64,000 nt of DNA from Hofstenia miamia (GCA_900660155.1 CABFPE010000305.1:72641-136640); one strand, 5' to 3'; numbered from the stretch's first letter, positions 46,695 through 60,150 are shown. Translations and numbers: made by a program. Notes: generated by a model from the sequence alone, not told the origin.

Positions 46695-49559
46695 TAACTG
46701 TACCCAGTAATGATAATAAACTGTTGGTAAATGTGAATGCATGGCAATTACATCCTATTATTATTTATTACATGAGCTGAGAAATAAGTACAAATGAGAA
46801 CTGTTTTAATTGAACTAGAAATTAACAACTTGAGACATGTAAGTTAGCACTTTTAGTGAGCTTGGAATTCTCTTCATGGATACCACTTCAGTGTGATGCC
46901 CTGCAAGTTGGTCATTATTGGAAGTGAGTCCTCAGTGGATTATTTCTGTTACTCTGTTGCAATGGCAAATTACTGATATCTTTGTTCTGTTAGAATGTGG
47001 GTCACTCACTGTGATGGTAGACTTTGAAACCTTCTGTTAAAACAATTGAGTTCCCTAGTACCCTTGGAGTAGTCTGAGCTCCCCTGTGATTCTACATGGT
47101 GGCCCTGATGTGATTCTGAATGGTTATTAAGCTAGGAAGAATTTCCTTACAATCTGCTGTCAGACATCAGCCCTGTAATGCTACATGGCAACACTGATGT
47201 GCACTGTGCTCCAACAATGTTCTAAGCTCATTTCTGTTGTTACCTTATTGTTGTTTCTTTCTTCTAGCATTTGGATTTAGTACTGAACCCCTACCACACT
47301 TTCTGCCATTTTAGTTTTTGTCTACTAAATCTCTGGAGTACACTCTCAAATTGTTTGTTGGATTGTTACTGAATTTATTTTTGATTCTTTTTTTTCATTC
47401 ATAATGGAAGGTTTTTCTTGTAATGAGACTCCCTCATCAAGCATCCCCTGTGCAAGCATAGGTGGCCAGGATGCTACTTCTTGTACTGATGGAATATTAG
47501 TTACTGTTTCTCCACCCTCTCAATTTACTTAATCACTCCCAGTCATTACTTGACAAACTTTCAACCCAGTTTAACCCACAAGTGGCTGAGATAGAATTGC
47601 TCAAAGAAGCTCTTTTGCAGCAACCTGCAATGCAAGCCAATTGCAAATGATGAATTGATTCTCTGCAGGCCAAACTATGGCTACAAGAGTCTAAAGCTTT
47701 GCAGAGGGAGAAAAGATTAATCAATGCTATCACTTCACTGGAAATGTAAATTCAGCATCTCAACTCCCCACCCTTTGCACCTCTGCAGCCAACTTATCAG
47801 GAGAGCACACCTCCTCACCAGCCTCCTACCTCATCTGGAAATTCAGATTATGTAACTTGTGATGTTCTTAATGAAGCCCTTGATGCTTTCAGTACTCATT
47901 TTACTGATACTGTTATTCAAATTATTTTGGCACACCTCCCAGGTGCCACCACTGTGCCTATTACCAATTCTTCAACATATAATTTTGTAATGCCAGTGTA
48001 GCATCTGCTACCAGGCTTTAATAAGGAGCTAATTATTCTTTTAAATTATTATTTCTTGTTATATACAGGTAGGGATGTACCAATTTGATCTTTTACTCTA
48101 ATAGGATGTATATTGCTATTAACTTGTATTAATTTCAATTAATCCAATACTGTTTAGGTATAACATCATTGCAGTTTTCTTCCTATGACTTCACTGTGGC
48201 ATCTCACTGACTCTGATCTCCAAATCAATCCACAGCTGTGTGCCTCAGTTGTTGATTGAGTTATTCCAAGTTTCAGCTCAACAAAGTAACTTATATGTTC
48301 CCTATCCTTACTCAGTGCAACCCTCATGGCTGGATATAACTGACTTAAACTCAATTTGTAATGTGCAATTTTGTACTTCACAACCTGGCAATGTTACTAG
48401 CTGCTTAATAAATAGTACTTCAGCCATTACCAAAATCTATTGGCTTTAAATAATAAAAATAAACAAAGTAAATAGTTACTTGCAGCTTCCTACCTTACAT
48501 TTAGATAACAGTAGATGCTTGGTCTATTTATCAGTCTATTTATAGGTCACCTAATTGCTCAGGCTAATGTAATATAAATACAACCTACAGTAGGCAATCT
48601 AGCCTTATCTCTGAAAATCAATTATTTAATACATTCAAATGAATGAATCAATAGTCAGCTAAATGGAGAAAAAACTCCTATTTTTATCTCTAATGTAAAT
48701 GCAGGTTCATGGCTTAGATCAAGGACCCTTGAATCACTCCTGATGTGTGCCCAAGCCACTACTAATGCATATTGAAATGATTTAGAAATAAGCAAACCAA
48801 ATGAAATCTAAAGATAAGATTTTTGAAGAATTTACTTCAACAGTTTCAAAATTAATTTCTGCTCTATTTATAGTACAATTCAAAAACTACCTGTCATTTG
48901 AAATTTGAATTTGTTCATCTGCCAAAATGGCTAAAAATAATGGAAGCATTATTGCCCCCTTTGTTTTGTCAAATTATTTGTCAACAAGTACTAATTTGCT
49001 ATATTGTTTCTTGATTGCATATTACAAACATAATGATATATAAATCTAAATTGTTTTTAATCACTAAATAATTATTTGATCTTAGTTCTGACTAATCATC
49101 CATCCTTTTCTTCTTCTAGCAGATTATGCTTTGGATTATGCTACATGCCCTCCTTAGCTTGTGTTATTTTTAGTACAGATCATTCTCTGTGGACTAATTC
49201 ATCAGCTTTTCAAATTATTGGTTCTGCACAGGGATTGCTCCAGTGCATAGTCACAAATTCAGGCTGCTTTGTCATTTTTAGGACTGCCTCTCTTTCTGTT
49301 GTCACAGTGCTGCAATAGCATAAAATTTGCTTCTTTGATATTCTTTGATAATGGTGTTATCTCCTGGAGCTCATTCATTTTGGCTGAAAAAATGTTGCAA
49401 AATTTTCTGTAGAGATGTATGCCTTTTATTGCTATCATCAGCGCATCATTTGCACATCTGCTCTGCTTGTATGTTCCATGTCTTCACGTATTGTTGTGTT
49501 TGAATAGAAAAATGTAAAGACTTTCCTGAGGCTTCTTGTATTTGCTACATCCTTATAGA

Positions 49560-49850
49560 AAAAAACTTATGTTATCTCTAACTTCTTCCTCTGTGATCAT
49601 TGTCAGGTCATTCTTGTTTAATCTCATCATCATTACTATCTCCACACACTTTATGACATTGTAGAATCAATATTTCTTGTCCCACAGATACAGCCAGACC
49701 ACGTCATTCACTCCCAAAAACAGCATTATCACATTTGTTGTTTGTTTGTCTATTTCATCTTGTAATTCCTTCAGTTGCTCATTTATTGGTTTACCTTGTG
49801 TGTATAGTTGATAAAAAGTTATTGTAGCATAATCCAAAGAATAATGCTGC
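49560..49850 (-). pseudogene. coding remnant in the foldback spacer, SGNH-hydrolase-like motif
   Basis: A minus-strand frame (about 49840-49670) reads GKPINEQLKELQDEIDKQTT followed by VIMLFLGVNDVVWLYLW. A predicted beta strand followed by GxND is the block III signature of SGNH/GDSL hydrolases, known in some retrotransposon ORF1 proteins. The stretch is short and the other blocks were not identified, so this is a weak assignment. Confidence 0.3.
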
Positions 49851-50693
49851 TAAGAAGAGAAGATTAGATGATTAGTCAGTATTAAGATCAAATTATGATT
49901 TATTGATTAAAAACAATTTAAGTTTAATTATCATCATTATTTTTGTAAATGCAAATAAGAAACAAAATAGCAAATTAGTACTTGTCAATGAATAATTTGA
50001 CTAAACAAAGGGGGCAAAATCACTTCCATTATTTTTAGCCATTTTGGCAGACGAACTAAATTCAAATTTCAAACAACAGGTACTTTTTGAATTATATTAT
50101 AAATAGAGTGGAATTCAATTTAGAAATCTATTGAAGTAAATTCTTTGGAAATCATATTCTTAGATTTAACTTGGTTTGCTTATTATTAATCAATGTCAAG
50201 CTAAATAGTAAATGCAGTAGTAGTGGCTTGGGCACACATTGGGAGCAATTTGAGGGTCCTTGATCCAAGCCATAAACCTGCATTTAGGTTAGGTGTAACA
50301 AATAGGAGTTTTCCTCTATTTAGCTGACTATTGATTCATTCATTTGCATGTATTAAATAATTGATATCAGAGATAAGGCTGGATAGCCTACCATAGGTTA
50401 TATCTGTATTACACTGTCAAATTAGGTGGCCTATAAATAGACAGATAAATAGACTGAACATGTACTGTTATTTAAATGTAAGGTAGGAAGCTGCAAGTGA
50501 TTATTTACTTTATCTAATTATATTGATTAAAGCCAATAGTTTTTGGTAATGGCTGAAGTAATATTTATTAAGCAGCTACTGAACTTACCAGGTTGTGAAG
50601 TATCATAATTACACATTACAAATTGAGTTTAAGTCAGTTACAAACAGCATTGAGAGCTGTACTGAGTTAGGATAGGGAACACATAAGTACTTT

Positions 50694-51512
50694 CCCAGAT
50701 AACAATTTAAGGGCTAAACAATGTTGTTTTTGGTTGTTATGTGGTTGTTTTATGTGTCAAATACAATGTTGTTTTAATGTTGAAATGGTACCATTTCATT
50801 GGTCAAAACAACATTGCTTCAACAATGTCACATTAGGTTGCTTTTTGGTTGTTTTTTATGAATTAAACAGCAACATTTTGAGGTTGTAACAATGTTGTTT
50901 TATGTTGTCACATGATTGATTTAGCATTACTTTTATATGCAAAATAAAATTTTATAATGCTAGGCTGTTCAAACATTGCATTTAAACAAACACAAGTCCA
51001 ACAAAGGGCAGACCATTATGTTTGAGATACTGTTAAGTCATATTCAATACAAACAATTGTTAAAGATTTAAATGAATGTCTTGTATATAAATGATAACAA
51101 TGAGTATAAAAATCTGCCAAAATTAACAAAAATTTAAAACTCTAAAATTAAGCACAATTTTATAAGAGTTTTTTCTTAAGTTGTGAAAAATCTTTTCAGC
51201 TCAATTATAACTTATGCTATTTAACAGTCAATATCAAGGTGTCCAAATATTCATGAATAAATTATTTTGAAAATTCACTTATCTGGTATATTATAATTTT
51301 TCGCAAATTAAAAATTTCAAAAAAGGTTTTGCAAATCCTTTTTTTTATAAAAGGATCTAGTAATAAAACTAACAACATGAGTTTTTTTTCAAGCATCTGC
51401 TCACTGATTATTTTTTACTAAAGTTGTTATTATGATGTTAGTGGTTGCTGTAACAACCAAAAGTATAAAACAACTATAAACAACATAAAAACAACCAAAA
51501 TTGTTATCTGGG
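50694..51512. mobile_element. 0.8-kb inverted-repeat element, copy 2
   Basis: It has the ends CCCAGATAACAATTT and, inverted, CCCAGATAACAATTTTGG, in opposite orientation to copy 1. The left arm of the foldback (near 48285) preserves the empty site and implies a 2-bp duplication (AA/TT), which makes the boundaries firm. Confidence 0.8.
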
Positions 51513-52189
51513 TTGATGAGCTGAGTCTTGGAACTACTCAATTGGTGATGGAGGCACAGATGGAGTGATTCAGAAATTAGAGTTGGCTGGAGGCCATAGC
51601 CAAATCATGGAGAAGAACTGCAACAGTAGTATACCAAAACAGTATTGAGTTACTTTAAGTTAAGTAAAGATTAACAACAGTGTATCTCATGTTGGAGTTA
51701 AACATATAATGAGGAACAATAATTTAAAAGAANACTTATCTGGTATATTATAATTTTTCGCAAATTAAAAATTTCAAAAAAGGTTTTGCAAATCCTTTTT
51801 TTTATAAAAGGATCTAGTAATAAAACTAACAACATGAGTTTTTTTTCAAGCATCTGCTCACTGATTATTTTTTACTAAAGTTGTTATTATGATGTTAGTG
51901 GTTGCTGTAACAACCAAAAGTATAAAACAACTATAAACAACATAAAAACAACCAAAATTGTTATCTGGGTTGATGAGCTGAGTCTTGGAACTACTCAATT
52001 GGTGATGGAGGCACAGATGGAGTGATTCAGAAATTAGAGTTGGCTGGAGGCCATAGCCAAATCATGGAGAAGAACTCCAACAGTAGTATACCAAAACAGT
52101 ATTGAGTTACTTTAAGTTAAGTAAAGATTAACAACAGTGTATCTCATGTTGGAGTTAAACATATAATGAGGAACAATAATTTAAAAGAA
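51277..52189. repeat. 456-bp direct duplication around a single N (probable assembly artefact)
   Basis: 51277-51732 and 51734-52189 are equal in length and almost identical, and they abut the N at 51733 on both sides. Confidence 0.9.
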
Positions 52190-54779
52190 TAATTTACTCT
52201 CTGTTAAAGCTTGGTAGCAGATGCTACATAGTGACCATGACACTTAAGAACAAGGAGAAGAATCAAACCAATATCCTGACTCAGGACTTGGAATAAGCAA
52301 GTAAGTAAAGCAACCAAAGTAACAGAACACATGTGGAAAATCAGATACAGCACACAGTCAGCTATGAGATAACTACTACCACTACACCTAACTTAAAGCA
52401 GGCACAAAGATGAGAATCACACCAAATTGCCAGTCACTACTAATTGTAAATTAAGATGACAAATACATGAGGAAAGAAAGGCAGTGCCAAGAAAGGAACA
52501 AGCAAAACAACCCCTCCCCAAGGAGAGCACACTCAGAGACAGACACATCCCCCACAGAATTGGAAACCCTACACATGTCCCTAGAAACAGGATCCAGTGA
52601 AGTCCTGAATATTTTAAGACAGACAAACAAAACAGAAACAATACTGAGATCTGAGATGCAGTTGCTGGTAGAAAGAATTGTGAAATTAGTATAGGAAAAT
52701 GAGAACACATTAAGAGAACTAAAAATTGAAATGGAGAATCACCTAGAGAACCAAAGCAAAAATTTCCAAAAAGATATCAAGGCGTTAACAAATCAATTAG
52801 CACAATCAAACAAATGTTTCCAGGAACAGAATGAGAAATGGGAAAACATATGCTGACAGTTAGAGGATGTGAACAGGCAGTTAATCCTAGACAACAACAT
52901 ACAAGCTCAAGAAATAGAACAACTTAGAGACAAACTCAGATCAGCAGAACTAGAAGATCTAAGACATAAACTGAGAGCAATACAGGAAAACAAAGAGGAA
53001 AAGCCGAGGGCAACAAGAATGCATGAAATGATAATTGAGCAGAGGAAAGAGAGAAGCCTACAAGAATCACCAAAAAATTTTAAAAAACAGTTCAGGGAAA
53101 TAGAAGAAGAAGAGGAAGAAAAGAAGAAAAAAATCTTTGATGAAATCATGAAAGCAGTGACAAATCAACTCACAAAAAGTTAACAGATGAATATACAGAG
53201 GAGACCCATCTATGAAAACTTAATGCTGCCAGAACACAGCCACAACAACACAATACCATGCAAGGCAACCTTGCCAAAATTTAATGGAAAAGTAGATAGC
53301 TACAATCCAACATTTCTAGAATGGCTACAAATGTTTGAAATCACAATGGCTGAAAGAAAAGTAAGCCAAAGAGCAGCAGCTGCAAGGTTCCCATTATATC
53401 TAACAGGAGCAGTGTCCCAACACTATCTACTCTTAGATACAGACACAAAATGAGACTACAAACTTTTAATCAGAGACTTTGTAGATTACTATGAAAACAA
53501 AAGCTTTAAAAATCAGTACCAAATTATACTAAACTCAACAAAGAAGAGAAAGATGGATGACATCTGAAGCTACATCCAGCAAGTAGAATGATTGGTGACA
53601 CTCATTTCAAGGGGAAACAAATACTCAAAATACGACCTTTTCTCCCATATTTGTAAGGGAATGCCAGAGAACATCAGAACACAATTTGAGATTATGTGTG
53701 ATGTGGATGACAAGTTAGAGAAGATGATTAGGAAAGCTGTAGACATACAGGCAACAATAGAGAACAACACCTGCATCTATGAGAAAGTGGGATGGAACAA
53801 AGAAAAGCCAACAGAATGGCAGAATAGCTACAAAACACAAACAGGGAACACCAAAGCTTATAAGGAAAAGAAAGCAGAGAAGTTCATTAACATAAAAAAC
53901 AAAGACAGAAAGTCAAAGTAGGTGAGAGAAAGAGACATAAAGTTCTATAATTGTGGACAGAAGGGGCACAGAAAAGATGAATGCAGAAAACAAATCAACA
54001 TGATCAGAGAAGAGGAAGCATACTATGAAGATGAGGACATAATCAAGTCTGAATCAGAGTTGTTGGAGGATCCCCAAACAGAGGAAGAATCAGAAAACTA
54101 GTTTGAGCACCAACTCCAAAAAACTGAGCACCTATAATGATTATGACGAATTTGGATAATATCAACATAATAACTATAATGATAAACAGAATATTAACAA
54201 AGGCAACAATTGACAAGGGAGCAGCAACATTGATAATAACAGATGAGTGTGCAACAAAGTTGGGATTTAAGCAAGAAGACTTAGAATGCTTGAGCAAAAG
54301 ACTAATTAATGCATCTGGAGAGTACATAGACACAAAAGGCAAGCTCAATGCAGTACAAATCAAAATAGCAAATACAACCTTCAAACAAACACTAGTAGTA
54401 ATAGATACTCATAACAATTTATTGCCATATGAGGTGATACTAGGCAACAACTTCCTAATGAAGAATGGATGTGTGATAAACTACTCTGATAGAACAATTA
54501 AGGTAAGGGAAGAAGAAATTGAAATCAAAGAGCAAGAAGGAAAGCTATCAACAATAGTATTTGAACTGGAAGAAGACATAGAGATGCAGCCATATGAATG
54601 GAGGGTGCATGGAATTAAAACAGAAGAAAAGATCACAGTGGACATAATGATCTATGAAAATAAAGGGATAAATTTTAAAAAGAGTCTCAATGCTGTCAAG
54701 CATGTGTGCTATAAAAAACAGTAGAGGAAAAGTACCAATATTAAATGCAACAAATCACAATGTCAATGTAAAGAAAACA

Positions 54780-57700
54780 AATGTATGAATATTCCTTCAA
54801 CATATACTCATTCTTTGTTGTCATTGTTGAGCATTATCTCTTTCATTTTCTTCTAATTCTCTCTCTCAACTATTGCATTGGCTCCTTCTTTGGTATTCAC
54901 ATAGGTCTTGTATTTGTGTAGGAATGTTTTTGCAATTTTAAAATTTTTCAGTATCCTCCATCTTGGGAGTACCATTGGGATGGAGACTGTCTCTAGTGGG
55001 GTGCAAATGAGGATCTTCATTTTTATCTGTTTTTCTATTTCTCTGTAGTCCTCTGATATCATTGGCACCATTGCCAGTCCAATAATGGCTGGATAGTTCA
55101 TTTTGCTATCTTTCAGTGTATCCCAAAAGATCTTCATTAATCCTCTTCTGCTCATTTTTATTTGGATTTTGAAGAGTGCCAAATGGAAAACCTCTAAAGT
55201 AGGAGACAAAATTTTGCATTCATATTTTATGCAACCTCTGAGGCAGTTAGTTTTGTATGCAACAAATTATCAGAAGAAACAAGAAACAAGCTACATTGGA
55301 CATATAACACCAAGAACCTCACATGTGCAGTAGACATCATCCCTTTTGTTATTGATTCAGAGCATAGACCCCAAGTCAAAACCATCATTTGCTACAACTC
55401 CAAAATGCATGGAGTAATAAAATGACCATATTGGCACAGCACAGTCCATACTATGTTTGATGAAGCTTTTAACTTAACACACCTGTGCCAGCTGTTGAAC
55501 AACAAGCATGCCATTCAGTAATTCAACTGCATCAATATTGATTTCAAAAATTTACTTATTGTCTACTTTTTCTGAGTTGGCAAGGTTAATCCCCCAAAGT
55601 GATGAAAAAAATTGAAATAACTTACAGACTAGCCAAGGTTGAGAACATCTGTTTAGTAATGTTTGTCAAAGAAGAGTATCAGGATGAGATACCTGAGGAA
55701 GTTGTTAATCTTCATTTTAGGATGGAGAACTTCATGATCCTTTACACTCATTATTATTGTCCAACCAGTATGTACCAGTCCAGTATTTTTTTGATAACCA
55801 AGTTAATTTACACAGACCTTCTCTTGTGCAAAAAGATACCTACCCATTGCGTTGCAGTTGACACAAGGCTTATCATCAATGGTGTAACCCAGTCGCAAAC
55901 ACTTGAATCCATCAACATTAACTGGCCCAGTCTTGCCTTAGTCATGGATATGCATGTTAGTTTCTTGTTTTCTCAAAGCACTGCAACTCTTGCTGAGATT
56001 GACAAAGTCTGGACTAACCTAAAGGTGGATAGAAACCCCAAGTCCATTTGACCCACTATAAACATCCACAGTCCTATGTTGCAGTACTCAAGATCAGTTG
56101 AAAGGCTCCCTATGGAGTTGTGCATTGCCTACACCTCACAAGATCATTAAAATTTTCCTGAGCATCTGTTCTCTGAAAAGTTTGTACCACCCATCCAGTC
56201 TTGTGGAGCCATCTGGGTCCTATCTATTTTCTTGACACAGGATCCACACCTTCCACTGCCCCTCAATTGAAATGCCCAAGGGTGCCTCACAAAGAAATGT
56301 ATGCGCAAGCTCACTATTTGCCCTGCTGTGTGAAAGATTAAGAATTGGATTCTACATTTGTGCTTGCCACTATCATTGCCTCGTAAAACCAAGAAGGCTA
56401 TGGAGAGATTTGAGAAGTTTTATGCCTGCCTCATCAGTGTGAGTAGTCTGTTGGGGTGCCTTTCACCTCAAATGATAGTCAACCACCTTGGTGTTGCCTT
56501 TGCTGACCTTAATATCTTTTCAGAAATCCTCCACAAGTATATCTGGGGAGCCATGTCAGAAACCAAGTTCCCATCTTTAGAATTTGATCATGTGCCACTC
56601 TGCACTAGCTGCCTAATAATTCACTAACCTGGATCAACACAGCAGTTTTTAGAATTGGTGGCCTATTATGACATGCACACCAAGACAGAGATTTTGTTCA
56701 ACTTAGAGAAAATTAACTATCTGGAGTTCAGTTACAACAAGCTATTGGAAACATGGAGACAAGCCATGAAAGATGGCAAAATTGTACCTATTACAGTTAT
56801 TGAGCAGACAATGCACTTGCCTGAGCAGTTTTATTGCAGTTGAGGTATTGCCTGGAACTAAAGCACTTATTGAAGCCATTAACCTTCAGAAATTTTCCGG
56901 AGTTACAAGCTCTCCCATACCAACACCAGCTTGGTCAATCACTAAGGACAAGCTAATCTTAATCCTAGAACACCATCTGGATGAGTTTGCTGAAAAGCTC
57001 TCCATTGTCAACCATGTTATTGAACAGAACAGAGACAACAATGTGTTAGGTTTAATGAAGTGGTTTTTAACAGAAATGTTTACCAAGGAGGAGCTCATAC
57101 TTCTACAATCGCCTGGGCAACAAATAGCCTTGGACATAGAATGTACCACATCCCCCCTTTGAATCTCAAATTCTCAGGTCCCCAAACTCCTTGAATGTGG
57201 ACTCCACAGCACATTCTGGGACTCCATCAAAGGCGCCAAGATCAACTACCCTGTGACCATTGAGACTGCCATGCTGAGAGAAAAATTTGTGCTCAACAAC
57301 ATTGAAAGTCAATGGATAAGCATGACTTATTTGTGTATCCCCACCCTGCATAATGACTCCACTTATCTTACCACCATGGTGCATTAAGAAGGGGCAAAGG
57401 AAAGTCTCTGCTCACCTTTCTGACTCAATCAACTATGTCTCCATCATGGCCAAGACCAACAAGTTGATGCAATCAAGGGAGTGCAAGGATACTAGAGACA
57501 TGCTGCTCAAGGGCAGAAACCCAGAATGCATTTACATTGACAGTAAACTGACAATTAAAGACATTTTCCAGAAGGGGCAACTGATCTCCAGTCAGTTAAC
57601 TAAGATCCATAACAAGATTGCAATGCTGGGCCCCTGTTCTCATTTTGTTTCAGGCATCTGGTGATCTAATGTGGATAAATAACATTGAAACCTTCAATTT

Positions 57701-58220
57701 ATACTATGACATCACTAAATGAATTGAGATTATCACTATGCTAAGAGCAGAGGTTACAGATCTGGAGGAGATGACTTTACAGCAGGTCAATGAATACTGC
57801 TTCCTATTTATGGAGCATGCAATGCACATGGGATCACTCAGAGAGGTTTTGTCCACTTCTATCTGAACACCTGGATCAGCCCAGAAGATGCCCATAGTTG
57901 AGACATGGATGTGCTCATGACCCTCATGATAGTGCTCAAAGGCCTTTGCCTTTACAAGAGGTTCTAAGATACATTTATGTGGAGATTAAACAACCTAAGA
58001 AGAAATTGCCCTATTAGTTCCTGTCTGCCAGAGATCAAGTTTTTCTGCCTGAGGAATGAGAAAGTTACACAGAGAGAAACACTTATGCAGATTACCCAGC
58101 AACTTAGACACACTGAAGTTATGTCTTGGGACAACATCCTAGCTGCAGAAATGATTGAGGAGACGCAAAAGCTTCTGTTGGGTCCCACAGTCAAACTCCT
58201 ACATCAAATTTAACCAGCAA
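54780..58220. other. unidentified interior of the fossil LTR element
   Basis: Several moderate open frames occur on both strands, none with a motif I recognise. On the plus strand these lie at 55599-56051, 56358-56843, 56773-57162, 57353-57664 and 57977-58213; a minus-strand one lies at 55209-54853. Composition and codon look are uniform, as for one decayed protein-coding region. Treated as fossil sequence of unknown product. Confidence 0.4.
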
Positions 58221-59183
58221 TGGGGGGGCATGTAGAGTCACTCAGAGCCTACTTTTTTGATTTTATTATTATTTCAGCACTCTGAAAACAGTGTTTCATC
58301 TTTTTGATGTCCTGATTTTATGATTTGTTGCTACCTATCTGTATCAATTTCTTTTAAATCAATTATTTGTATTTTTGAGTGTAGTTATTTGATAGTGTTA
58401 GTATTTGTCCCCTTGATTTGAATTATGTGTGATTGCTCATTTTTAACTTTGTGAGGGAAATTGTGTTTTGTAACTGTAAACAATATCCAGGTAATAAATA
58501 TCTGAGTTGACTATAGTGAAGTGCACAATAAATTTGGCTTCCTTCTACTGTGTTCAATCTTTTTCAATTAATTATCTATTAACCCCATTTAGTTTCTTCA
58601 TTAAGGATTTGGTAATGATAACTATTGCTTGAGATCCAGCAACAATTCAGGAGGAAACTGCACTGGGTCTGGGGTGACAAATAGCTCCTTAACAGTGACA
58701 GCCCAAATCATGGTTGCTTTAGGTTACAATTATGTGTAGGGAATAAAAACTTTTATTTGATCTGTTCATACATGTACATAAATTAACACATTGCAAATAT
58801 ACTATGCTGTTGCCAAATGTGAATGCACAGTAATTATGTGCCTTTTGTTTTATTGTTTATTTACATGAGTTGAGATAAGAGACTCTGAGATAAATTGTTT
58901 ATTTGAGCTAGAAATTAATACTTGAGACACACAATTAGCAACTTGGTGAGTAAGGATGGCTCGATGGACATGGCTTTGGCATGATGCCATGTGAATTGGT
59001 CGCTGCTGGAAGTCTATTCTCAATGGAAAGCTCCTGTTTTTCTTTAGTGAATCAGTGAACCACAAATCCTTCTTTTGCTAGAATGTGGTTCACTCTCTAC
59101 AATGGTAGCCTTTGCAACCTTTGATATTAACTCTTGAGTTTCCCAGTACTGCTTGAGTAGCCAGAGCTCCCCCTGATTCTACA

Positions 59184-60150
59184 GTATAACTAAAGCAAGA
59201 CTTGTACAAAAAGTGATTATAAAGTATGATTAATATCAGAAACAATTTACAGTAGAATCATTGTATTTGGATCAAGCAAATATACTATGCTGTTGCCAAA
59301 TGTGAATGCACAGTAATTATGTGCCTTTTGTTTTTTTGTTTATTTACATGAGCTGAGATAACAGACTCTGTGATAAATTGTTTACTGAGCTAGAAAATTA
59401 ATACTTGAGACACACAATTAGCTCCTTGGCAAGTAAGGATGGCTTCAAAGATATGGCTTTGGCATGATGCCATGTGAATTGGTCACTGCTGAAGTTCTTT
59501 ATGGAATGGAATTTCTGTATTTGTTAGACAAAATCAGTGAACCACCAATGTTTGTTTTCTGTTGGAATGCAGGTCTCTCTCTTCTACAGTAGACTTTGCA
59601 ACCAATCTAAACTCTTGAGTTACCCAGTACTGCTAGAGTAGCCAGAGCTCCCCCATGATTCTACAATAACTCTGTGAAGGGATTATCACTCTGCATCCTC
59701 CTCTCTTGCAGCAGCCATTATCATGAAATACATTGCCATGGAAGCCAAGAGATGAAACCTAAATAAATTAACTTTTGAGTAGAAAAAGGCAAGCNNNNNN
59801 NNNNNNNNNNNCCATGTGAATTGGTCACTGCTGAAGTTCTTTATGGAATGGAATTTCTGTATTTGTTAGACAAAATCAGTGAACCACCAATGTTTGTTTT
59901 CTGTTGGAATGCAGGTCTCTCTCTTCTACAGTAGACTTTGCAACCAATCTAAACTCTTGAGTTACCCAGTACTGCTAGAGTAGCCAGAGCTCCCCCATGA
60001 TTCTACAATAACTCTGTGAAGGGATTATCACTCTGCATCCTCCTCTCTTGCAGCAGCCATTATCATGAAATACATTGCCATGGAAGCCAAGAGATGAAAC
60101 CTAAATAAATTAACTTTTGAGTAGAAAAAGGCAAGCAAGTCCAGAATTGC
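59184..60150 (+). mobile_element. second LTR 3' part and following sequence, duplicated around an N gap
   Basis: From about 59277 to 59665 the sequence repeats the 3' half of the LTR at 58795-59183 with moderate divergence, and again ends in TCTACA. The following 130 bp and part of the LTR are then repeated after a run of 17 N (59470-59794 and 59812-60136, 325 bp each), which looks like an unmerged overlap. It belongs to another copy of the same fossil family. Confidence 0.65.

Larger units (their letters stand above)
44955..47096 (+). mobile_element. left LTR of a fossil LTR element, split by two insertions
   Basis: It starts TGTAGAGTCTCTCAGGGCC and ends GATTCTACA, so the LTR has the inverted ends TGTAGA...TCTACA. 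It aligns in segments with 58231-59183. Two later transposons sit within it: a TTAA MITE (45255-45671) and an 0.8-kb inverted-repeat element (45890-46694). The sequence right after the LTR (TGGTGGCCCTGATG) could be a primer-binding site. The clear divergence between the two LTRs suggests an old copy. Confidence 0.7.
47998..52227. mobile_element. 4.2-kb foldback (large inverted repeat) inside the LTR element
   Basis: The ends GTAGCATCTGCTACCA are inverted copies of each other. The left arm runs from 47998 to about 49145 and the right arm back from 52227 to about 49825; they align along their length once the 0.8-kb insertion (50694-51512) and an assembly duplicate (51734-52189) are set aside. 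The spacer of about 0.7 kb carries minus-strand coding remnants. It lies between leader and gag regions of the LTR element. Confidence 0.78.
47097..59183 (+). mobile_element. body and right LTR of a fossil LTR retrotransposon
   Basis: With the left LTR at 44955 the element spans about 14.2 kb, enlarged by nested insertions. Parts seen: a Gln/Pro-rich, coiled-coil-like leader region (about 47400-47995), a second coiled-coil region (52700-53180), a capsid-like region (53187-53921, with LPKFNGK and FLEWLQMFE), a zinc knuckle (53940-53990), a retropepsin-like region (54180-54480), a G-rich tract before the right LTR (58220-58230) and the LTR itself (58231-59183). I could not recognise RT, RNase H or integrase. 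The copy is broken in many places and looks old. The family is LTR retrotransposon, clade not determined. Confidence 0.65.

Noticed and set aside
51734-52189. Tandem duplication in the foldback arm
   Set aside because: Equal-length, near-identical copies abut a single N; most likely an assembly overlap.
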